Assembly: GCA_905221605.1 (NCBI GenBank)
Contig: CAJNDS010002404.1
Span: forward strand, 62,001 to 126,000
Length of the DNA stretch: 64,000 nucleotides
Direction of reading: 5' to 3'
DNA from: Symbiodinium natans
Taxonomy: Eukaryota > Sar > Dinophyceae > Suessiales > Symbiodiniaceae
The position numbers and the translations under genes are program-made. Below are positions 40,020 through 53,365 of this stretch, piece after piece (the first letter of the stretch is position 1; each line of letters starts with the position of its first letter). The notes under the pieces are model-generated. The model made no database searches. It saw nothing but the letters and a program-made list of their open reading frames with translations, and was not told where the DNA came from.

Positions 40020-41069
40020 GGGCTCCAGGTTCAGTCGCGCCGGCGTGACCGTGAAGGCTTTCATGGCTCCCGAGTAAAATCTCCGCAACACTGTAGCTGT
40101 AGGAGCCTACTCCAACAAGCTTCAGGCACTAAACCCTGAACCCTACCTCAGATTTCTCAGCAAGGCCCCTACAGTCAACCCAGTGGTCCAGATGTGTAGA
40201 CTCATCGCAGGAGATTGGGGGGCCTCATGAAAGACGGAGCACAGGTCTCGAAACCCCCAAGCTTTGCCCTTTTTGGGGTTGACCCCAAGCCCAGAGCCCA
40301 GTCCAAACCCACAGACCCACATAAACCTACTCGAGTCTGGCCATCTCTGAAGCCATGGCTGCCTCAGGCATCGCGTTCTGTTTCGTTGGGCTTCAGAGTT
40401 TCAGGGTTCTGAGACTCGGGTCGAGGCCTATTGTTGGCTCCAAGTGAGGTCAACTCCACTCAACTCCATTACACGATATCTTCGAATTCTTGTATGGCTG
40501 CTTCCGTAGCTCCGGTGTGGCGCTTGTTGGCCATGCTCCGTTTATGGACCTATGCGGAGAAGCATCTACGACCCTGAAGCACTAAAAGTAACCCTGCCCA
40601 CACCCCAAGCCCTAATTCTATCTCGTAAGCCTGCTTTCGGCCATCTGCCCGAAGACCCCGAAGTTGCAACCTCCGCCGGACCCCGCCTCTGAACCTGAAC
40701 TGTCTAAATTTTTTGTCTAAGCCACAAACCTTATACACCTACGACAGGAAGTGGTGGGCCAAAACCTGGAGGAGGCAAGTCCCTGTTTGCTGGCTCTTGG
40801 TCGAAGTGTTCAAGGGGAGGTTCGAAGCTGCGAGGCTTCAGAGTTCTGAGACTCTGAGAAGTGTGATCATGCAGGTGGAGACATGTGCGTGTCATTGTGC
40901 AGCGCATCAGCAGCACACGGGCTTACACAGCACGCGTAAATTAGCTTGCGTTCCCTCAGCCGAGTTTCTGGTGGCCTTGAGAGTTTGAGGATGGGTGGCC
41001 TGGTGAGTTGGAGGATGGGATTTGAGCATAGGTCCTGTAAATCCCAGTGGCAAACGGCTTGCGGTGGAG
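40020..41069. other. Upstream of WDR12-like gene, first exon not found
   Basis: The start codon exon of the WDR12-like gene should lie here, but no convincing candidate was found. Nothing else is recognised. Confidence 0.4.
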
Positions 41070-41896
41070 GCGAGGCCCTCGTCAGCTTCGTGACTAAGCT
41101 GCCCGATGCTTTCCAGGCGAGATCTTGGGGACATTTTTTGGGTAAATCTGGGGCTTGAGCACCCCCAAGCCCTGAACCCCCTCGCTTTAAGTCAGGTTCC
41201 CTGTTTCCTCTCACTTCGATGTCTTGCTCAGGGCTTCGTTCAATTTCATGTGCTCATTTGAGGTTTCTTGAGAGCCTCCGCGGCGGCCATCGGGATGGTG
41301 CATAACGGTGCATAAGTCCACAGGACCTTGAACGTGCCCAATTCTTAGCCCGACCCCACACACACCAGAACGAGACCGCAGGTGCCGGAAGAGGAGCTGG
41401 TTGTGCCATCAAACCTGGAGCGATATGGGCTGTCAGAGGCCAGACCATCTCACTCCTCAAATTTTCAGTTTGGGCTTGACTGGTTTTGAGCATGAGCTTA
41501 CAGTAACTTTGCATACATCGTTCCACGTAGGCTTAGACTTCGGGGGTTTTACAAAACTGCGAAATAGGACCCAGCGATGTGTGGACTGTACCTGCGCATC
41601 TTGCGAAACGCGACAAACCGGATTGCTATTTACGGACGCCGTCGGCTTGCACGCTCACGTGTCCCAGTGCATGCGCATGTCGATCTGAAACCCTATGCAA
41701 TTTCGGCTGATGTCAGTGGATGCTTGCTGCACAAGTGATCGCTACAGTAGCGAGGGATCAATGGGACAACGAAGCACTGATAGGGTAGCAAAACATTGAA
41801 TCCGGACCCTGCTAGACTCCAGAACTTAATTCGGGGCATCCAGCAGCACAAAGCAAGTTGCGGGCAGGTTGTGAACAGGCTCCTGGCGCGCGAGAA
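41070..41896 (+). CDS. WDR12: WDR12-like NLE domain, first three exons
   Basis: 41070-41116 reads EALVSFVTKLPDAFQ (GC donor). 41382-41438 reads VPEEELVVPSNLERYGLSE (GC donor). 41868-41896 reads VVNRLLARE plus AA (GT donor, GAGAA then GTCGGG). The NLE consensus is FVTKLP-x-x-x-x-VP-x-x-x-x-VP-x-x-L-x-R-x-x-L-S-x-V-V-N-x-L-L, matched throughout. The AA is completed to Lys by the G of the exon at 54502. Confidence 0.9.
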
Positions 41897-44800
41897 GTCG
41901 GGCTTCCAAGTAGCGCGAGAGTGCAGATTTCGCCTGGCGGGGCGTTAAGTCTAGGTCACGAAGCAAAATGCCAAAACCCAAAGACACCCTACAACAAAGT
42001 CCTGACAGTATTGGCATGTTTTAGGTCCCCACATCTCAGGAATAGCTTGCCAATTACCTGGCACTGTTAAGTGTTAAGGACGCTTGGGATGGCATTTGCG
42101 TCTTTGTTTGCGACGGCTTGTTGCCTTTTTGGCTTCGGGTTGTTAAATCTTGCGCTTTCAGATGTTACCTATTGTGCCTCTCTTGGAACAGACCAGTCGC
42201 AGACTATACGGAATCCCCGGAGCCGGAGAGATCTCGGAAGCCCTTGATTCAACTACGACCCTTTGAAGTGCTCGGGGCATTTCGGCTCTGATCTTGTAGC
42301 TTCGCAAGCCCTGGGCCCTACACTCCCTACAAAGCCCATATCACGCCCTAAAGACGCTTGTGGCGAGGGAGCATCTCTCTCCATGAAGTGCGCTGTGTGC
42401 AATGTGGGCACCCGGGGCGATCTGCAGCCGCTGATTGCGTTGGCGCTGGGCCTCCAGAAGAAAGGTCGCCTGCTGGATGGCCTGCTAAGTCCCCCCCCTC
42501 AAAAAGTAGCACGCCCTTGGGCATTTGGGCATTTGGGCATATTCTTCAATTTCTTAGCTTCCATTTTGGCCTGGCCATGGCATCACTGTCTTCTTCAGCA
42601 GTGCGGTCGCGGTAAGAAAGGGGCCACTGGACGATACTTGTACGGTGTTTAGGAGCCTGTTTCATGGCTCTCCCTTCTTAGAGGTTGGGAGGTCGTCATC
42701 ATCTCCGAAGAGCGCATCAGCCACTCAGCTCAACTCAGAGACGCAGTTAGCGGCGATTGGCAGATTCTTCAGGCCAAAAATGTACTTTCAGCAGATGTTC
42801 AGTGCCATGATATTGGCTGTTGGGCGCAGGCCAGGGAGGAGGGACGTTTGAGACTGCTAGCTGCTGGCTGCATGGCACGGTTGGGATAAGAAGTTCCCAC
42901 GAGCAAATCCTGCATAGCTCCCGCATTTAGCTTACAAGCCAACAATGGTACTAATCACGAGACACATCTAAATGATTTAAGGATCGCTGGTGGTCGACGA
43001 ATTTGGCCTTGAGTTTCGAACCATTGCTGGCGACTCCACCGGCATCATCTTCGAGCAGGACATCAGAAAATGGGATGTAAGGAGGCTTCCGGTCCTTTAG
43101 GTGGAAAGCTTTTTTTTTTTTTTTGAGGTGGTGCTGTCGAAACAAAATCGGCGCTTCAGGGCAAGCTGGAAATCGGCAAGCTTTGACACAGATGTCTAAA
43201 CCCTATACGTTTGTAAGCCCTACACCATGAACTCCTACAGCTTAAAGCTGCCTTCCCTAACTTACCTTGAGGAGTATGCAGAGATGCTGGCCAAAGGCAA
43301 GCTGATGGCTATGATGCAAGAGACGCAGAAGCGGAAGGCGCCACTCCACCGACAGCTCTGACCTTAGGCCTAGCCTCTAGACCAACCTCCCTCCCCCACC
43401 ACAAAAGCAACAGACAATCAACTTCTAAATGCCACAAACAACCCAAGCTTAGATGAGCCGTAAGCCGTATTGGTTGCGAGGGGGTGCAAGCACTGCGTGG
43501 CACGACAGTGAGAGGCCACCTGGTACGAGCAATTCCTGACAGATCTCGTGGAGCACACGAAGGACACAAGGGATTTGGGGATGAAGGTTTCGGCTGGTTT
43601 AGGATTGAAGGGATGAAGGTCGAGGTTTTTCAGACCTCTTACATGTAGTAATGTAGCAGGGCTTGAAAGAACATTGGAGCAGCAGAGCCCTGAGGATGTT
43701 CAGATGATGATCTCCGGTCCTTTGGTCTACAGTGAGACATACTGCAGCGTGGCAGAGATTTGTCGTTCCGTGGGTGTATACACATATGCAAAACGATATA
43801 GAAAACATTATATACACATATACATGTATAAAAAAACATATATATATATATATATGCATGGGTTGGCCAAGCGAGCCCATTCGCGTCACGTAGTTAGAGC
43901 ATCATTCGTTTTGCACCGTCTCGGGCAAAACGACGTTTTCAGCAACGCTAAGCCGCTAAGTGGGTCTCATGAGCATCCTGGCGGTGGCGCACACCACGTC
44001 TCCCTGCGACTTCCAGGAAGGTGCGAGTACGTGCTTCCCGTGGTAGCTTGAACAAGAGTCTAAAAGCAGGTTTTCACTGCTGGAAGCTAAAGAGATAGAA
44101 ATAGGACTCTCATTGTGACCCTCCGAAGCCGTCAACCTCTTTTTCAAGATTCGGTTTCGTCTCAGGTGTTGCAGAAAAGCTTGGCATCCCATGGATACCG
44201 GTACTGCTGCCCGTCGGGCAAGGAAGAAACTCTTCGAAGATTCCGACGTTTCGTTTTCGTTGATGCTATGGCTTTTGGAGGTTGAGGGGTTTGTTCTAGC
44301 TCTGCCCTAGCAAAGCCCCAAACCAGCAACCCTGAAAACTGCCTGAATCCTTCGTGTTTGCGGTGCCTCGGCGCTCGGCTGCTTATTTTGCTGTGGGGTC
44401 CGTATACGGAGCTTTCCAAACCAGGCTCGCAAGAACCCCGTTTCGATATTGCCCCAGAAGGTGTATATTTATACTTTTAAAAGCCTGTTTCGGATGTGTG
44501 TCATGCTAGGGGTGTGACTAGGGTTGACTGTGGGCCCTGACACTAGCCGCTCCGAAGTGAGAGTCGGGGCTCGACCGAGGTATGGGCCACTTTACCCTAC
44601 TGCCGAGTTCCCCAACCCCTTCGTCATGGATTCGAGGCTTTCTTGGTACATTTTTGAACCTTCTTGAAGCTTACTGTTTTAATCTTTCTGATTGGCAGCC
44701 GAAAGCCTAAAAGCCCTAAACGTCCCGAAGCCGACACCATTGCACCTAAATCCGCTGAAGCTTGAAGCAAGGAGTCGAATTGGTTTAGCTGGCTGAACCT

Positions 44801-47800
44801 CTTCACGTGCGGGAGCCTAGAGGGTTGCACAGCCGGAGACCTTAGGATCCAAACACTTCAGCAGTTTGAGTGTTCGGTGTTAAGGGCCCAAAGCCCTGAA
44901 CACACTGAGGCGGCCCAGGCGGGGCTTACATCCTAAATCCAAGAGTCGCTGATGGCTCGTATTAATTAAAGGGCATTCAAACTCGCCCGGGTTCAGATTT
45001 GTTGTTCCCAACCCGACAAGTGGGGTACGTAGTTAGATGTTATAAGGACGAAGTGGAGCGCATCACGTGACGCGACGCAGTCAGGACAGTGCAAGGAGAA
45101 CCAGTGCAAGATTCAGGACAGTACAAGGACAGCAGGTAGGACAGGGGCTCAGGCGGGCAACCAGGGAGGCTCAGGCGGGCAACCGTACCGAAATGTCGCC
45201 AGGTTAAGCAGGCCAGGAAGGCTCAGGCGGGCAACTGTACCAAAATGCCGGCCACAAAAGCTCAGGAGGGCAACCGTGCCGAAATGTCGCACACCAAGCA
45301 GGCCAGGGAGACTGGGAGGCTCAGGCGGGCAACCGTACCGAAAGGTCGCCTTGCCAAGCAGCCAGTGGGCGACAGTGCCATACTAAGCAGGCCAGGGAGG
45401 CTCAGGCGGGCTGGCCGCAAGCCGAAATGTCGCTTCCATACGGGGTTGGATCTAGATTAGGGTCTGCGTGTCGTCATGCACGCACGCAAGGTTTCCTTGC
45501 AGAAGAGCCCCCCAGAGGCTCCCCGATGTTCGAAGTGATAATTTCAGGGCCTCCCGCTGCAGATTAGGGGATTCCTGGGAGGAAAGTCGGCCGGGAGGAA
45601 GAAAGCGAGGCCACATGGTCAGTCCTCTAAATTAGGGTCCTTTTTGGGTTTCCCGTTCTTTATCCACAGTTTTCAAAAAGTGTACCCCAAAGAACCGCAA
45701 TTGATAGAAGTGACCGTATGTCTCCATTTTCAAGATCTTTGTGTCAGTCCGAAGCTGCACAATGCTGAGCCCTCTGAAAGAACGCCCCTCGAGCCGTTGA
45801 GGTACAACTTTTTGTACTGGGCTCTTTGGATGCAGGAGGGCAGCCAGATCAACCGCTTCCGAGCCGCTTGGTTCTACTTTGAGCTCCGCACTTCGTTTCA
45901 TCAAAACGCATGAAACATGCTGACGCACTGTCCCTGGTGCACACAAGCCTTGAACCCAATCAAGTCCTAAGCCATAAGCCCTAAACCGAGGGTACGTTTG
46001 GATGGAGGCTTGGTGGTTGAGGGTTGGGTGCGACGGATCGACTCTTTATTCACAGCGACCCCCTCTTGCGAGCGCTCAATCCGAAGGAGAAGTTGGGCCT
46101 GCCTGCGTTGCAAGTCCGGCGTGGCATGATGAGCATGATCGAGGAGAGGCTCGCCACGTCTTTGGTTGCTGGAAGGGTTGGGGCTGCTACCTTTTTCGTA
46201 AAACCCAATCCCGCAGGCGCCTAAAAATCCAGGGTTTGGATATCGGATTACTTAGCGTAAACGTTTTTGCCGTTCTCAAAGCTGCTGAGGAAGAAGCTCC
46301 TGGTCTTGGGCGCCTTCCACGAGGCGGGGGTCCAGATTTCATGGGGGGCTTTGTTGACGGTATGGAGGCTTCGAAGAATTAGAAGGATGTGATCGTACTC
46401 ACTGACTTTGCGATCTTCGAATATGCAGGGAAATAATTCAGCAGTAGTAGAAGTCACAGTAGTGGAGAGAGCAGAAGGAGAGCAGGCGGAGGAAGAGATG
46501 ATCAAGGGGCAGGAGGGACAGCAGTAGGATGAGGAAGCAGAGGAAGTGACGACGACAGCAGCAGTTGCATTGGCACTTGCAGTCGCTGCGTTGTTGTCAG
46601 GAAACTCAGGTCCACTTTCAGTTGATGTAAAGGCTGAAACAGGCTTAAGCAGCCCCAAACGGCAAACCTCTTGCTTGGCATGTCGTAAACCTTGAACAGC
46701 AAGCCCCCGAAATGTAAATGCAAGGCTTGAGCCTCAACACGGTCTTCGTGAGCACCCTCAACAAATCCCAAACGCTACAAATCTGAACCGAACAACCCTG
46801 AACCCTAAAGTTGATTAAAGGCCGAAACTCCAAAAGTCCAAGCCATCTTGAAACCCCCGTCTGTTTGAGCTCCCTCGAAGCTTCAAGCCCTTGACACGTC
46901 AAGCCCTGGCCAGCAGGTGTCAATCCCACATCCAGCCGCCCCCGCAGACTGGCCGGAGTCCTTCTTCTTTTCAAACGCCCCGCGGCATTTTAGGGACTGG
47001 AAAGCCGGAAGCTTTGGAAGCCTTGGAAGCCTTGGAAGCCTCAGAGTGAAGGGTTGAGGAGGCGGCATTTGCGGTCATTCGCCTTCTCAGTTTTTCTTCG
47101 TCCCCAGCACGCCGGCTGCCGCGGTGCCCGGCCCGCTGTCATCCTTCCTCGAAGAAGTCGGCTCCAGGCCTGAGCGGACGTTGAATCGGTGGAATGATTG
47201 AGCGTTTGGGGATGGAAAAGTCGTGAGTTGCAGGGCAGAAAGCACACATGTAACAGCATGGCATTCCTGACCACTTAACCATTACCCAAAGCCATCTGGC
47301 ACCGCCGGGAAACATGTCAGGTTTGAGCGCTTGCGTCCTGAGTTCAAGCCCAGTGCCCCGAAACTCAGTCGTCTCAGGCCTGTTGTTTACCTTGGCCTGG
47401 GCTCCATGCCTGCTCCCAGGCCTGTCCAGGGCAGTGGCTCCGTTTGAGTCCAGGGTTCGGACGTTCGGAAGCCAAGGCTGAGACTTCAGAGGGTTTTTCT
47501 GGGTTCGAAGGTTGTCGGGTTTCAGGGTTCGAGGGCGGAAGGCGGAAGAGTCCTACTTGTAGCATCTATAACCATCCGCAAAGCCACGAAACCTTGGAAG
47601 AGTTCGCCCGCCACCCCCGAGGCCACAGGCGCACCACCAAACGTCCCGAACCCGCAAGCTCTTCAAGCCATGCCCAACCCGAATGCCAGACTTGAGAACA
47701 CAAATGAAGGTGCGTAGCATGTCGAAATATATCTTTCACTTGACATCATTAGAGAGCCAATATGAAAAAGACAAGTGCTCCAAAAGAGGAAATTCAGTGC

Positions 47801-50800
47801 ACTTCAGGACCTTTCTAGCGGCTACAACTGCAACAAATCCAGTACAAAATCCTACGATAAAGTGCATACAACTACAATAAAACTACCGAACCAATAAACG
47901 AAGTCAAAGATCCTTGGAAATAGATGGGCTGTTGGAAACAGAGGTTCTTGGGGCGCATGATATTCTGCTCTTTTCTTATTTGCGATTTTAATGAGAAGTC
48001 TTGTACCCTTTTGCCCTTACATTTGTGTTATCTTAAGTCTTTATGCTTATACTGTTATGCAAAGAGAGATCACTCATTGTAGTCCCTCAAAACAGCTCTC
48101 GGCTACACGATCAGCATAACCCCAGACCTTCTTACCGCTGCCCTTACACCCTGGACGTCAACAAGTCCTGCACCCTATTTAGAAGCTCGTGAATGAAGGC
48201 CCCAAGACCTGGTCAACTTGGCAGAAACCATCGTCGAGAAGTTAGAGGCGAAGATTGGAGACACAACCACATGCTGTCGCTTTGTTTTTCTTGATGGGGG
48301 GGGGAGGGTTCCGGATTTAGATGGATTTAGGGGGCTGCCTGTATACGTCTCAAACAGCGCCGAAATCATGTTCAATGCAGTCCTTTTAGGGCTGCAGGCC
48401 CAGGCCTGGGCTACACAAAGCAAAATTCCCCCCAGCATGCTAGAGTGCTAGAGCCCCAAGCCCATGGGAGGTCGCTGCGGTGCTGTGTGCCGGCTGGTCT
48501 GACATCTCTTTCAAGTCGAAGGAGCGCTGAGGGTTTCGTGGTGTCCCTGTGTTTTGCACCTTCAAAACAGGTGAAGGGTTTCCAGTGCTTTACTTGGGCC
48601 TGAACCCTTACAAGCGGCTCTGAGGCCCTGAGGCCTTGAATCCCCAGGATCCTAAAGCCCAGGGCTCAGGAGTGTGGAGGGTTTTCGGGCTTGAAGGCTT
48701 AGTCAGCTTAAGTGGTTCAGAGTTCGGGTACGGTTTTGGATTCTTGCGCTTCGTGGCTCACAGTTCAGACATGTTCAGACGCACCAAAGCTGCTTTTGGT
48801 GCGTCCAGTCATTCCTCCTTCGCGGGGAGGCATCTGCCCTGAGCATCCTGAAAGAACCTGAGAGGAGGCTGAGCGGCGCATCCTTGTTGTCAAGTCGGCG
48901 CCTCATGACTTCCTGCTGCCCCGCTGCCGCGTGCTCCTGCACCATGCGGGCGCCGGCACCTGTGCTGCGGCGCTCCGAGCGGGCGTGCCCAGCGTGTGCC
49001 GTCGCGGCAGTGAAGTCAGAGTCTTTTAGAAAGGTCATATGGGTTGAACATCTTGCTGACATACTTATGGAAAACAAGTCATGGTGCACCACTAGCCTGC
49101 TGGTCAAAGCCACGCAGTGCTGCTTGATTTTTCAGAGGACTGCCACGTGTCACCCTGAGCAAAACAACAATCAAGGTCAGGATATGTCAGGACCACACTT
49201 ACAATTGTACGGCCCAAAGGTTGCCTTCAAATCACCAGACTTCAGTAGCTCACAGCTACTCTAGGGCTACGCTAGCTAGACCTGCGACTGAGAGCCGACA
49301 CTGAGAGCCTTCTTTGAGGGCTCCCGATTCAAGGTGTCTGCCAGTGATGCTGGACCAGCCCACCAACGCCAAGCACCTGAACCGTCTCTGGGATGCAAGG
49401 GATGTCATGATGCAACATGATGATACACGAGATACACGTAATGTATGCGTTTGGAGGGTTTGGGACTCACGGGGTCAGGTTCATCAGATGCACCCCGGAA
49501 GAAACAAGAATAAGGAACTTTATGATCTACTTGAGCAGCTCAGTCTTTTCGATGCAGAAGCACAATGTCACAAGAGGAAGCCAGCACAACTGCATCTCAA
49601 CTCAATACAGGCCCGAGAGCAAAAGCAAGGAAACACTGATCAACCTCTGCCCTAAGCATTCAATCCCGCACCCTTAGCAGCAGCCTAGGCTTGGGCGTGG
49701 CCACACCGCCGATCCTGTTTCAGGACGTTCCAACCTCCGTCGACCGCGTAGTGGAGCAGGCGGGCATTGTTGGACTTGCCATGGGCTGCAGGGCTGGGTA
49801 TTAGGTTTGAGATTGCTATTGCGAGCCATGAAGCTGAAACCCGAACCCCTCAAAACCTCAGATTATATCAAATTATTTTTAAGGGGCTGTGCCCATGGGC
49901 GGGCAGCGCAGGCAGAAGCGCGGGGCCAGCAGTTTCTAAGCATTTTGAGGCCCCTAAACTCCCTTAAAATCTCTAAGCGTTTGAGGCTCCTCAACCCCCT
50001 TAAAGTTTCTAAGCATTTTCAGGCCCCTAAACTCCCTTCAAATCTCTAAGCGTTTGAGGCTCCTAGACTCCCTTAAAGTTTCTAAGCACTTTATAAGGCC
50101 CCTAAACTCCCTTTTTCCTAGCCCCGGGCTTAGACACGTCGCTTATGCCCGCCCTTTGGGGGGCGTCATGCTCCTGATGCGCCCCCGGGGTCCCGCCCCG
50201 GGAGCCGCCTGATGCTCCTGATGCGCGCCTGGGGGTCCCGGGCTGGACCCGCTGATGCTCATGATGCGCGCCCTCTGGGGGCCTCCGTGGCGACGCAAAA
50301 AACCACGAAAATAAAACCGTTCACCGGCGGCACGCGGGGGTCGGCGGCACTGGCGTCCGGCCCAATCCGGCCCCCGCGCCGCCCGTGGTCCAGGGCGGAG
50401 CCCGCGTCGCACTAAAGCGCTAGCTTTAAGGGGCGAGCGCCCGAGCCGCCGACCCCGCCCAAAATTGCTTCAAATTCGCGCGGGGCCCTTCGGGAGGCCT
50501 CCAAAACGGCATCCAAGGGGACGCAACACGCGGTGGTGCGAAAAGCACGAAAACCTCGTAAAAACCATGGGTTTTTACGAAAAACCGAGGCCACAAAACA
50601 CCCGCAGCACCCCATTAAACCCTCACGGGCGCGCATCATCGGCCCTAGCTTTTCACATGGGGCGCGCGCCAGGCCGAAACCACGTTTTTCAAGGTTTGGG
50701 GGGGGTACCGGAAGCCCAAAACCAGGCGAGCATCATGAGCATCAGCAGCCCTGGCCCGCGGGCCCAAGGCAATAAAAAACGCTGAAAAACGCTGAAATCA

Positions 50801-53329
50801 CCGTAAATACCGTGTTTTTATGAGGTTTTTCACGCGTGCCTCCGACCCCCACCCCTGTTGCCCTTGACCCGCCCCCAAAGTGCGCATCATCGAAACCCAC
50901 GTCCGGGGGGGGGTCTGCTGATGCTGCTGATGCGCGGGGTCCGGGCGCATCATCGAGCCATCGCTTCTCTTGGGCTTCGTGGGGGGGTCCGGGCCCACGG
51001 CCCAGAGACCCAGCTGATGCTCATGATGCTCGGTTTGGGGGGGTGTTCCAACAGCAGAAAACCTCGTAAATACCGAGTGTTTTGTGGGTCCACGTAAAAA
51101 CGCCCCTAAAATCGCTCATTTTACGCGCTCGAACGGCTTCGTGCCTACAAAACACCCGAACAGCAGGACCCCGAATGCCCTTAAGGGCATTCGGGGTCTT
51201 GCTTTTGGGGGTTTCGTGGGCACGCAAGCGTTCAAGCACATACAATCGGCGTGTTTAAGGGGGTTTTGGATGGCCTGGGGGAGGCCGCTGATGCTCATGA
51301 TGCTCCCTTTCCTGGGTCCCAAAAGGCTTCCCAAGCCCAAAAACACGTGTTTACAGCGTTTTCTGAAGGTTTTTCGAAGGCAAAACGCATGCATAGAATG
51401 CTTTTAAGGCCCCCAAACCAACCCCACTGATGCTCCTGATGCGGGTGCGCGCGCGCGCGCGCGGCGCGCGCGCGGGGGGGGGGGGGAGGGGGGGGGAGGC
51501 AGGAGAAAGAGAGACAGAGAGAAGGAGAGGACAAAGACACGGGAAAGAGAAGACAGTGCCAAGGTTCAAGGTTTCGTGCTTTGGGGGGCGGGGGCCGGCC
51601 CGTGCCGCTAGGCCTGAAATTCTGCTTCGCAGAAGGCCGCAGGCTAGCAAGGCTATTCCCGGGACGACCCGGGTTAAAAGGTCCGCCAACGCTCGGTCCT
51701 TGGGGACCTCGCGCTGCCCGATTTTAAGGGGCTGCGCCCATGGGCGGGCAGCGCAGGCAGAAGCGCGGGGCGAGCAGATCCGTCAAGGGTTTAGGGTTTA
51801 GGGTTTAGGGTCCTATGCCCGCCCTTTGGGAGCATCATGCTCCTGATGCGCCCCCGGGGTCCCCTGATGCGCGCCTGGGGGTCCCGGGCTGAACCCGCTG
51901 ATGCTCATGATGCGCGCCCCTTGGGGGGCATCATGGGGCATCCGCGCCCGTCCCATTTTTCGTGCCTCAACCCGGGCCGCGAAAGGTCGGCGGCACTGGC
52001 GTTCGGCCTAATTCTGCTTCGCAGAAGGCCAGAGGCCAGCAAGGCTATTCCCGGGACGACCCGGGTTAAAAGGTCCGCCAATGCTCGGTCCTTGGGGACC
52101 TCGCGCTGCCCGATTTTAAGGGGCTGCGCCCATGGGCGGGCAGCGCACGCAGAAGCCCGGGGCGAGCAGTTTCTAAGCATGTTGAGGCCCCTAAACTCCC
52201 TTAAAATCTTTAAGCGTTAAGTTTCTAAGCATTTTCAGGCCCCTAAACTCCCTTCAAATCTCTAAGCATTTGAGGCTCCTAGACTCCCTTAACGTTTCTA
52301 AGCACTTTATAAGGCCCCTAAACTCCCTTTTTCCTAGCCCCGGGCTTAGACACGTCGCTTATGCCCGCCCTTTGGGGGGCATCATGCTCCTGATGCGCCC
52401 CCGGGGTCCAGCCCCGGGAGCCGCTGATGCTCCTGATGCGCGCCTGGGGGTCCCGGGCTGGACCCGCTGATGCTCATGATGCGCGCCCTCTGGGGGCCTC
52501 CGTGGCGACGCAAAAAACCACGAAAAAAAAAACCGTTCACCGGCGGCACGCGGGGGTCGGCGGCACTGGCGTCCGGCCTAATTCTGCTTCGCAGAAGGCC
52601 AGAGGCCAGCAAGGCTATTCCCGGGACGACCCGGGTTAAAAGGTCCGCATTTGCTCGGTCCTTTGGGGACCTCGCGCTGCCCGATTTAACGGCTACCGCC
52701 AGTGCCGCCGACCCCAGACAGGAGGGCGGGCGGCAGGCCGGCAAGCCGCAGAGCCAGTACAGGCTCCAAGATTTAGGGTTTAGGGTTAAGGGCTGTAGCA
52801 AAAAATATTTAAAAAGAATGAGTTCTATGTATAACTAATATCTATACACATAGTATTTTAAAGTATATAATGAGTTTTTGGTAAACATGAAGACCAAAAG
52901 ATAAAGGAGATATCTTTTAGTGATCTTTTATCTTTTTATATTTGTATAAAACCGAAATTCATATCTTTGGGGCTCGGGGCAGGGCGCTAAGGGGCGCGAG
53001 GGTTGGGCATGCGCTGCAAGTGTGAGGGGGGTGATGAAGCAGGCAGCAGGCCTGAAAGCATTGGGGGGTGGGGGGGAGGTGGGGGGGTGCTGGGGTGTGG
53101 GGGGTGGGGTGGGGGTGGGAGGTGGTTCCAACACAGCCCCGGCCCCATGGCTTCATGGCCCCAGCGCCCCAGGGCCCTACCCCCATGGCCCCATGGCCCA
53201 GCCTAGATCGGCCCTAAGCTCAGTTGCCGTTTGCTCCAAAGCGCCTGTGTGGTAGGGCCATGGGGCCATGGGGGTGGGGCCCTGGCGTGCTGCCATGAAG
53301 CCATGGGGCCAGGGCCGTGTTAGAGTGGC

Positions 53330-53365
<36 letters not shown>

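Noticed and set aside
39228-40139. 303-residue open frame, longest in the window
   Set aside because: It runs through the TCG-rich repeat, which lacks stops in several frames on both strands. The product is low-complexity Ser/Val/Arg with no splice context.
45120-45430. CRISPR-like array
   Set aside because: The repeats are long and diverged and the spacers are part of the unit. It is a minisatellite in a eukaryotic intron.
51430-51801. Arg/Ala-rich open frames repeated at 51.4-52.8 kb
   Set aside because: They are translated GC-rich repeat modules; the same peptides recur with each module in step with the DNA repeat.
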